DNA from: Sthenelais limicola
Lineage: Eukaryota; Annelida; Polychaeta; Phyllodocida; Sigalionidae
Assembly (NCBI GenBank): GCA_942159475.1
Contig: OW804094.1
Coordinates: 132,914,755-132,978,754 of the forward strand
Direction: 5' to 3'
DNA length: 64,000 nucleotides
Both the position numbers and the translations under genes were made by a program. Positions 51,601-62,600 of this stretch are shown piece by piece; within the stretch, counting starts at the first letter, position 1; each line of letters opens with the position of its first letter. Under the pieces are notes generated by a model. The model was given only the letters and a program-made list of their open reading frames with translations, made no database searches and was not told the DNA's origin.

Positions 51601-54600
51601 TTAATCAATCAATGAACTATTGGTCTGACCAGATTAATGTTTTCCTTGTTACCGATTTAAATGCTTTAGAATCTAATATCCAATGGGCCATTGTCTGTAA
51701 GGAGTTCCAAGAAAATGGAATTCTATGCGAAATAGATTTTCTCATTTGTTCATTTTGGGGTATGATTTGTTTTAATGGTTTTCTGCCTTGGGCAAAATTT
51801 CTTGTATTTATATTTCCGATATCTATGCGCCTTGGATCTCCCGCTATACTATGGCAATTAAGACCCCACTGAGTCGATTATGTTGACGGTGGGGGGGGGG
51901 GGGGGGGGGGCGGAGAAGCAGTCAGGTAGTTGACTCTCGGCCGTAGCCTTCCGTCAAAATTGGACAAATCCGATCGTCAGGTAGTTTTTTCCATCTGTCA
52001 GCCGACTGCCATCCCTGAGAAAATCGGCACAGTGGGCACAGGGCTTATAGAAGGTGTTTACATAAGCGTTCTTCTCTAAGATGTAGAGAAAGCCTATAAG
52101 CTGTCAGAACCACGAGACCCCCTGATTGAGCGTGCAATACCATGATTGGAGGACAAGATCTAATGAAGGCAACATGCTAGGTCGCCAGTATGCCTGGCAT
52201 AGGGATAGCTAGCTGTGGAGGCGAAACACTGCGCCTCATTCAATCTACTGCTGCTGAAAGACAAGTCGAAGTTGCGGGGAAGGGGGTGGGTGGGTGGGTG
52301 GGTGGGTGGCTAATAAGAGGAACCCGCCATTTACAGTCCTTCATCTAAAAGCTAATAAATCTTTTGATGAACATTTTGTTAATGAGCATCTAATTTCCAA
52401 CCCCCCAAAATGCGCATCGAGGTTGACATTGACAGGCGCGATCAATATCCTCTAGAATCCTGGCCTTTTCAAGGTTCGCCACTCGACACAGCAGGTGTTG
52501 CGAAATGGCAAAGGAAAAAGACAGAATTTAAAGAGACTAGTGGAAAGCTTTGCTGTCTCAGTCAAACCTTGAAGGGCTTAAGGACGAGTGATGAGCCAGG
52601 GTTGCTGAGATACTGCGACATCTGAGAACCAAGACATTACACACCGTTACCAACATGTCTAAGGGATGCAGCAGAAAATGGCGATAACAAAGTTTATTTT
52701 CAAAACAACTTAAAATATCTGTTTTCCTTGGTTTCCATTCTCATGGGAACGCTCATTCCGGTCGGTAGTTCTGAGTCAGAGAATACGATCTGGCTCTAAC
52801 CTTTTTATAGCTGAATGGGAGCTACGTGTGTAGCTTTTAAGAAGAGGACTTATTCTAACAGTTGAAAAGAGCTATCGGAACACATCATATCCTCCTTCCT
52901 GACATCTTCCTGGAGAGAGAGAGACAAAGTGGTAATATTCATGCCCCAGCGCGGCCTTAAACCATAGTAGTATATCCATTTTGTCAACAGCACCAGGCAC
53001 TGTCGCCGCCAGCCACTTCCCACCATACAGGTGCACCCAGTTTCCAAACCCAATCCTCCTTAAACACCTCGTGTCACGGAATCCCTCCTAAAATAGCCAA
53101 CACTCGAACCTCTCCCCCAACACCCAGTGCCAATACATTTTTCTCACAGCCCCTTATAACGCTTTACCGTGTCCCATCCATCGCGCCCGTCTCGGCTTGA
53201 CCGTTTCGCCACCACCCCTAAACTCTTCGCTTTCGTCCGAGTCTTGAATGCTAGACACGCGCTGACCCCCTACGCCATTTCACACAGTCTTCTGTCAGGG
53301 AAAATTAACCAGCTTTCCACTAATGAATCAAGGCAACCTGCGACCCGCCAAGTCTCGGCTTGAAGACAAGGTCGTGACCGCGGGGCGTGGCCAGTTGGCG
53401 AGATGCACTTCCCCGGCCCACCACTCGACGATTGTATATACACCTATCTGAGGTATGATGAATGCTAAAAGCGCCGAAGAGAAACAACCTCTTCTCTTTG
53501 TTCCAACCAGGGGATGCTCCGATTCCATTAGGAGATTAAAGGACACACTCATTTTCGGTGGAGACTGCTTCAATTAAAGGATTTGTTTTGCCCATATGTA
53601 AACACATTCATATATGTAGCAATGCTTGTCTTGGTAGAGTGGGGGCCGTGCATGCGCCGTGGTAATGGGCTCGTAACTAGAGAACATCCTGCAATATTCT
53701 ATAAAACAGGAATGCACAGTTTTTATCATACACTGCTGGCTACGGGCTAGATCCGGCGATGTGAGATGTTTTATGGTAAATTGCATCGCTCACGAAGAAA
53801 GACGGGTCGCTTACATGAATGTGCAATAGAATACAATTCAAAGTCCCTTTTACCGATTGGAATAACATCTAATACGTCCCCTGCTATCAACCCCACTTAA
53901 AGCGCCTCATTGTTCGGGCTTCTAAGAGCGGTTCTGCTGGTCAACTCAAATGGACAGCTGGACAGAGAAAGGACGCAGTCTGCACAGATGTAACCCACTT
54001 CAATTGCCACAGTGCAACACTTTACCTTTACTGTTCTCCCTTCCCGACCGATTTATCACATTGACGAGAATGGTACTGTCGAGGAACAGAACCGTCACAT
54101 TGGAGTTTAGCAAACCCTCGGACGTATACACACAAGAAGTGGGTATCTGAAAGCTAGACAGGGAAAGAGGGGGGAATATTTCGCTTCTTCTTAAAACAAG
54201 GGTTTTAGAACCATGGTCTAAAATCGCAGAAAAGCTAAGACGTCGTCGGTGGTGACTATCTGAACGATTTCCCCCGAAAAACGTCGGCCTTATTGGGACT
54301 AAGATATTTGAATGTTAATACAAACGTTATAAATTTTGTATTCTTATGTACTAGAGCGTATATTCATAGAAGATTATTTAATAAAAACGAACTTTCTTTT
54401 CATAATCTATGCACTGAGATAAGGAGGAAATTTGATATTGTGATGAAGGCTGGGAGAACCAGCGTCTTGATTCATCTCAGGTACCAAAAATGGTTAAAAC
54501 TTAGTAAAGCACTAGAAGCCCCCCCCCCCCGCCCCCCGCCCCCGCGTATCACGGGTAGGAATTATGAAATGTAGTTTCCAGGGGTGGTGCCAGAAAAAGC

Positions 54601-56666
54601 AAATAAAAAAAAATGTGGGTCAAAATGTGTGCAGGGTGACCTTAGGGCTCAGATGAGTTCCAATACCATTCTTGTGCCTGCCGCAAATTGGTTCGTTGCA
54701 GAAGCGAATTCAACTTCTTTTAAAAAGATATTTAGGAAAAGCCAATACCCGGGTAACCTCACTTGAGATCTATATATAAGCCATCCCGAAAGCTGTATTA
54801 CCCACTGTTTGTGGTATGAGCGCCAATGCTGTAGCCTATGGCGTTCCATTTTACCCGCTAGAAAGGTATAATAACAAAAAAACTGCCATTTATTTCCCAT
54901 TTCCAGTTAGGAAGATTGCTGTTTTAACCAACATTTGGGGTCAACATGTTTTCTAGGTAAGGAGGTAAAACGGAAGCACGCCTATTTTACTTGTTTTGCC
55001 CTATATACATTAATGGACCTAATTCAAAGTACCGCAATCGCCACCAGCCAATAGGTCCGGCGTAGTTAGGAGTATTAGTGATGGCATGTCAGACTGTCTT
55101 CTCTGTGGTGTAGACATCAGAGCGAGGAGAAAGGAAACATGTAATGAGGACCGTCAGCTTACCTGTCTGTTGGGGATCCTGTTGTAGCTTCTTGCTTGTA
55201 TCCAGAATGAACATGATGTTTATCACAAGAGTCACCATTAATACAGCCACCAGGCTCGCCTGCAACAGAAAGGGATACAATGATTAGATACGACACAGGA
55301 AACCTTGGCCATCTCTCTCTCACACAGATCATACGTACTGATAAGACAGTCTGACTCATCAAACCAAACCAAAGAAAATATCAAAAGCACCCGCAACAGA
55401 ACTCTGCAAAACAACCTCATGTACATTAGTTATATGCTCACTCAAAACGAAGTGGAAAGTGGAAACAAAGTTCTTTTATTAAAGACATTAGCGGCACGCA
55501 AACACAAACATATATGCATATAATCAAATATATGCTTTCTCCTATCAGCTTACTGAGGAAAATAGGGGGTTTGTATAGCCGCCATCTAGAATCTTGATTA
55601 CGCAAGAGATTATGGGAGTAGTGTGTCAGAGGAAAAAGCATTCCATGTTCAGTGTGGGATATACATTTGTCCTTGAATATAAATTGCCATTTGGTATATA
55701 GATAGAACCTGATGAGAATGTGGTACAAGGGACACTATTGCACTGTCCGAGAAGTTTGTTTTTTTGTGGCCCACGAGCCGATAGGCAAGTGGGTTACGAA
55801 AAAAAACATCGAGGACAGTGCAATATTGTCCCGAGTTCTACATTCGAATTTAGGTTCTATATTTACTCCCACGTTGCTATGATTACCTTATATGGCTATG
55901 TTTACTGGGGACAGGAAGTCATACCATACTGTAACTCGTTGAAACGGTGCAAATTACTACCCTACTCCCGCCCATACAAATACCATGTGGTGCATACATC
56001 AACGTGGAGTAAATGATATGTAAGATAGAACAAGTCTTTCCCATGCATTTTGAATATTATTATATAGATCATTTATATGAAGAAAAGTATTGCTGAAAGT
56101 ATTCTGACAATCCTTTTTAATAAAAAAATGTTTCTGAATATCTGTAGGTCAGATTCAAAGGGAATTCATCTCAGTGTGCACTGTGCAATGACACCCGCAA
56201 TGAAAAATCCCCTATCCACTCGTTTGTCTCTCACAGACGACAGTTCAAATCAGAGTTCAGGTAATAACGCTGTCAAGGGCAGCTGAATTTTAATCCTCCC
56301 CGGAAGGGAGTGACATCTCTTCGAAAGAAAAATAAGAAGCCTTCTAGCTCATATAACTGAGAGATAATTTACTATTTCCCTGCGTCGAATAGAGAGAACC
56401 GGTATTTAAAAAGCAACAACAAAACGTACATCACATCACCACGAGACTTATTCTCGACGAGCAAGAAAAAGTGGGAGTTGGCGGGAAGCAATGTATTTTT
56501 CAGCTTTTGATATTACTTTATGGCCTCTAGCGATATATATATCAAGAATGTATAGGGTTTAGATGAACGCTTAGCTGAGCGAGAGAGAGGTACAGAGGGG
56601 AGAGAGAAAAGGAGAGGGAGAGAAAGAGGAGAGAGGGGACGGAGAGAGAGGGTAGAGAGATGGGAG

Positions 56667-56697
<31 letters not shown>

Positions 56698-59600
56698 CAG
56701 AGAGAGGGAGAGAGAGAGGGAGGGAGAGAGGGTGTGTGTCTGTGTGCGTTGATGCGTAGGCAACAGTATATTCAATTGCAGATGTCATCCATGGTAAATT
56801 GAAGGACAAGATCGAGATTATAATCATTAATTTGCGGTGTACCTCAAAATCAATGAATCCAAGACGTACATTGCTATTATCGCCAGTGATCCCAAGCCAC
56901 ACAATATGCGTTCATCAGATCGTACGTTCTCATCGCGATTTAGATCGAGTCCCCAGTATAATACTTACAGCTAGTACAAAATCACTAAAGGGCAATTAGT
57001 CTTCTTCTCAGTAATCAAGCATGGGTGTGGTTTGAATTGGCAATTACTCAAGAGCTTACTAGACTTGGAGACTCCAGGGGATGTATCATTGCATCAGAAG
57101 GGGGACTGATCTTTTCCATCACTGCTCTGCCTACATTCATACACATCGTACCGAACTGTCTTGCACTGTCGTAAACACTCCCAGACCACTCGTTCTTTGT
57201 CATAATTTATTGCCGCCGACCATTGTAAATAGGGAGTAAGATGTGGCGAGAGGTAACCTGGCCAGGGATTTATGGACAAAATATAAAATAAAACGAGGAT
57301 TTACAGACTCTAGACTCTTCATTCGAGAAATAAAAGCAAGACATAGTGGGGGCGGAATGGGGGAATGACAGATCAGGATTCAGTCATGGTCACCGTGAAG
57401 CTGACATATTATTCATAAACAAAAGATCGTGACTGGCGATACCACATTGGGAAGCACAATCCGTGAATTTCCAATATGTAACCACGTACCATCACGCACC
57501 AACAAGCAAAAACTCTCACAGCTCCCTTCCCACGCCACTCACAAGCACGAGTCCAACCTTCACATGGCGATTTTATGCTCGTATCATCTTACTGAGGCAA
57601 AGATGGTTTTGACAGTCAAGTCACACTCACACATCTAATGAATACATAATGCTATGCAGACCTAGGGCCTGTAACTGCATCCCAGTCGGTATATGCGACA
57701 GAGATACATGTATATATTATATATAATAAGGTAAATTACATTAGATCATATCTATATCCCTGAGTGACCGGTGCCACTGGTATTTATTTCAATAGCCAGG
57801 CAGACTGGCCGCTTCTGACGTCCTTTCCCTATATCTCTGCCTGCCTTAATCAACAAGAATAATGCACAAGTCAGTTCGATTAAGAGATAGGCAAGAAGAG
57901 TTTTATGATCGTCGTGATAGCAGCACAATAACTTATTCATGGAACGCTATGGACCTGACAAGGCTCTCCACCACACTCAGGGACATCTCACGATTTATAA
58001 ATCAAATGCAGCACATTGACTCTGTTAATGAGACAAATTTCTAAGTGCATCGCTCTATCTCCTCCCATCACAGCGGCAAAGCATCGGGGTGTTGTCTTTC
58101 ACTAAAGCACGTCCTATTATCAATATGGAAGACCTCCGGGATATTGGGGGCGGGGGGGGCAGTTTTACAGATCCGGGTGTTGGTGTGGTGAGGTGTTGGG
58201 ATTCCAGCACTATTACCACCCTCCAATCCCAGTCTTTCAGGCCAGGTAAGAATATGGTATGTCAGTGATTGGACGCCTACTGCCATGTCTTTCCTGGCTC
58301 TGGAGTAGGTTACCTAATGAGATTATAATGACATTTTGCGGTTTGGAACTTTCCCTCAGTTTGGAGGGACTCTATCAACTCAGTCTAGACTGGAATCCCG
58401 TTATATGTATGGCAGTACACTAATCAATAGACTAACAATGAATCTACTTATCTAGCTACGAAGCTCAAACCTGACATATTTTTATAAGTCATATATAGAT
58501 CTACATTCCAATGGTTTGCATGTCAAGTAATATTGGCATCTCAAGTAATGTCAGAAATCATCCCCCCCTTATTCCGCCCCCGCGCCGACCCTCTTTCCAC
58601 AACCATCAAGAAAATTACTGCTTGAGCCATTCATATCAGAGGTAAGATTGTTGGATGAAGGGTAATCTTCAGACAGGCATTCTCTCTTGTCCGGGAGCCC
58701 ATGAGTATTCATTTCATTACATTCATCGCGGGTGTCAATGAGAGGAATTGCTCACTATAGGACCAGCGAGTAATGAGTCTGAGACGCAACACAAGAGTAG
58801 TGGCAACGGGGCTTCCTCCTCCGTGACCACGCCAGAACGAAGGCATAAAATGTAGCAGTAAAATCAGGGAAGTAGGGTTTATAATGTGTTTTGTGGCTTT
58901 TTTATGTTGATGCGCCATCGCCAAGTTGCAGTACTTATTTTCATGTACTACTCGTGCTCAACCTCTAACCTTCGCATCTGGACCTTTTCCTAGTACTACT
59001 TATACAGAGCTTTTGTTTGGTAGTTTCACAGTAATCCAGTTGACACCTCTTGTCGGCGGCGGCAGGCTATTTCTCCTAAAATGCTCTCATCGCTTGGACT
59101 ATTGAATTTGCGGGTTTCTGCAATGAAATTTCTAGGCCATTTTGAAGCAAAGACCATATGGCGAATTGTCTCAATGGATGAACGTGTGAAGATAAGGAGG
59201 AGGGCTTTTAAGGGGCTTCGACGTAGCGAGATGCTATAGTTTGAGGACACATTTCATGCAAGGAGAGGGAGAAGCACGAGTGCTTTATAATGGTTTTAAC
59301 GGTGGTGCAGATCCATCATCGATCAGAAAAAAGTATCTCTCTCGTACCGGTGAGATATATTGAAAAGATATTCATCTCACAAAGACGACACGTACCGGTA
59401 CTCTCTATACGGTCCACCTCCTTCTCTCTCCCTCCCCCCCCCCCCCTCTCTCTCTCTCTCTCTCCCTCTCTCTCTTTTGTTCTCTCTCCCTCTAAACCCC
59501 CTCTCCCTTCTCTGCCTCTCTCTCTGTGGCTCCCTCTTCTATGTGGCTCTCTCTTTTCTCTCTGTCGCCCTCTCTTCCTCTAAACCGCCTCTCCCTAGCT

Positions 59601-62600
59601 CTCCTATCGCTTCCCCCCCCTAAGGGCCTCCACCTTCCACTGTCTGTTTGTCGCTCTTCCTCTCCTCTCTCCCTCTAAACCTCCCTCCCCCCTCTCGCTC
59701 TAACTCTCCTCTCTCGCCCCTCCCTTTCTCTCTCTCCCTCTAACCCCAACCCCCTCTCCCTTCTCTCGCTCGCGCTCTGCCTCTCTCACATTCCGACATT
59801 CACTTCCCTCGCTCCACCTTAGATTCTCTATATATCAGGCAACATGATAACTCAACATATTCCACAATCTTAAATGTGAAAGAACGCGCCAATATTTGAG
59901 TCTCTCCAAAGAAAAATACTTAAATAACATTTAAACCCGATACAATTTTATTTTACATAATAAGGTTTCATAGAATTTAATTTGCCCTCTACTCATTTGA
60001 ATGCAGTTCCAGTAATTAAATTCTTCAACATGCCTATGTTCCCCTCATCTTTGCATCGCATGTCATGGATATTTCAACCCAACATATCTGACTCATTTTT
60101 ATCGCTCAGCACATTTGGTTACCGGAAGCTTAATGCGATTGGAATGATATATTAAATGGTAGTTGCTGCACATTACTCATGCATATCGAGTTCATAAAGG
60201 AATTCCATATACATTATTAAACTGCAGGCACAGACAGAAATGGGTTATAAACCAGTACATATTATATATATGTAAATTAATTTAAATAAATAGAATCCCC
60301 TAAGGATTGGAGCATAACTTATGAATCAAAGTCACAAGGACCACTGATGCTTGGTACAGTTCCACCACGCTATTATTTTTCCATCGTAAATATCTGAGTA
60401 CTAGGACGGGTGTAAACACGACACACTATACGATTCATAGATCTCAGCCACTTTCATGTAAATTGTTTTAACACAGAAAACTTCTGGAATGTTTTAAGAA
60501 CTAACTTCCAGGCGAATGTAGCCTAATCCTAAGCGATAGCTCACGATATGGTTTCAATGAAGGTTGCATTTTATTGGGATATAATATATATATGTGGAAG
60601 GGGAAGTTTAAATTCTTTCTAAATTGGCTCTTAGTGTATGACTAAGAGCTTTATACATAGACAGAAATTATTTCATAACAACAATATACACAGAAACTTT
60701 AAAGCACACGAGTGAAGAGAGACAGAAAATAAGAAAATCTCAACAACAAAATATATAATTTAAGGGAGACGGTTGGTCATGCCGATGGCGAGATAAATTG
60801 AATAAAACCTTTAAAAAAAATCATAGGACAGAAATTTTTCCACGACCACCCTATTAGGGTAATGCGTAATATGCTTCTATTTAGAACAAATATATATTTC
60901 ATATATATCTTCAGCGCATAGTCCCATCTCAATTAAGAATGTAAATCTTAATTGCTCATGCTAAGTCTCTAGAAGTCCTATCCCAGGTCTATTAGCTATT
61001 TATAGTTGAAAGCAATTTACTAGCACACCCACATGGCCACATGGATTATAGTAAATACAAAATTAATTGAAGAAATTACGAGGCAATTATGTGGATTTTC
61101 TGACATTATTAATGACCTATGCCGATAGATGTTCAAAATAATTACACAAGACTGAAATTCATTCTTGACTGAAGAGAGAACAAACAACTTATTTCCACAC
61201 ACAGCCGCAGATCAGAGGGCTCTTTGATGGATGCGAACCGAAAGAACGAGAGACGTTTTAACGCATCTGACTCAGTTCAATTCGTAGAAGGAAAACAAAT
61301 CAAAGGGAAGTAAGAGGCAAAAAAATCAACTTAATATCTTCCATACAACCGTTGAACAACCTTGGGTGAAACATGGACCCTTTCACAAGTTATGAAAGTA
61401 AGTTTCTCTGTACTTCTCACCTCCCTCCCCTCTCCATCTCTTCTCCCTGCCTAAATTACGACTCTGGTCGTATTTCTCACACAAACACACACATCCCCTC
61501 CCCTCCAAAGACCCCCTCCCATCCCCTTCCTCCAATCTAACCAATCATCTCCTAACAGCGTTGCTAGGACTTCGTTTTTAATCACACTTTTTCCTTTAAA
61601 TTCAACTCCGGAAGAGAAGTTCGGAAGTGAATCAAAACTGATTACAAAACGGGCGACGGAAATCAGATCATCTCATCCATTCATCACCAAATGTGAATTA
61701 CAAACTGATCAATGAGAACGGCTGCTCCATGTCACAAAAACTATTCTTTTGGTGTCAGCATTATTTTGGCAAAACAATGAAATCCTCTAATACATTCAGT
61801 TTTAAATAGCACGGAAGAGCTACACAACGGTACTACAACCTTTCGCAGATGGCACCCTATGGGAAAAAACCTATAGGAGAAGATCCAGTAAACTATTGGC
61901 GGATCAGTAGAAGATACGCCCTAAACCCCGCCCGTGGAGGAGGGGGGAGGGGGGAGGATAGAAGGAGAAGGTCCTAGTAAGGGTTTAGCGGACGCTGGTC
62001 CGCAGACGCTGTGGTGACGGGCAGAGCTGTCAGCGGAGTTGAACTTATTGATTAGAGTAGGGGTGGAGACACGGGACTGGAGCTCTGAGAAAGGTCAGGG
62101 TCCTACCAATTATCCCACGCCCAATCCTTTATGTTTATTTCTTTATAACTATGTCTAATAGGGGTAGTCGCGGGATGGAGTAGCAAGGTAAGGGGCTGTG
62201 ATGCGAGAAGAATATTGAACGCTATTGATCTCATATCTCACTAGATAATTCTTCGCGTTAAGGGCCTTCTCTCAACGCTTCTACACCAAGATCCCCACCG
62301 CGATCCCTTAGGGGAGGTATTCACACAATACGCAACGAAGGGGAAATCATTGAACATCCCATCTCCCTCTCCTATCAAGCGCTTTCCATCAGCCGATAAT
62401 ACCAAACACGGGGCTTAGGACAGAGTTTTAATACAAGAAGTGGGGAAATAACCTTTGTTGAATGAATTAATAAACAGAAGACGTGGAACCATTAAAGGGG
62501 GCAACGCCAACTCTGAAAGGCCAGTGGCAAGCCATACGTGTGCTGAATTATCAATACATTCCTCTTTTTCCACCCTTCTCTGATTACTTTCAATTACTGC

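Larger units (their letters stand above)
48937..55162 (-). other. POMGNT1 intron 2
   Basis: A 6.2-kb intron. It has foldback elements at 50079-50185 and 51918-52048, a G20 run (51891-51910), a (GGGT)n G-quadruplex candidate (52276-52309), a C run near 54521 and a repeat copy at 54786-54873. The open frames at 52410-52625 and 53169-53573 match nothing I recognise. Confidence 0.7.
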
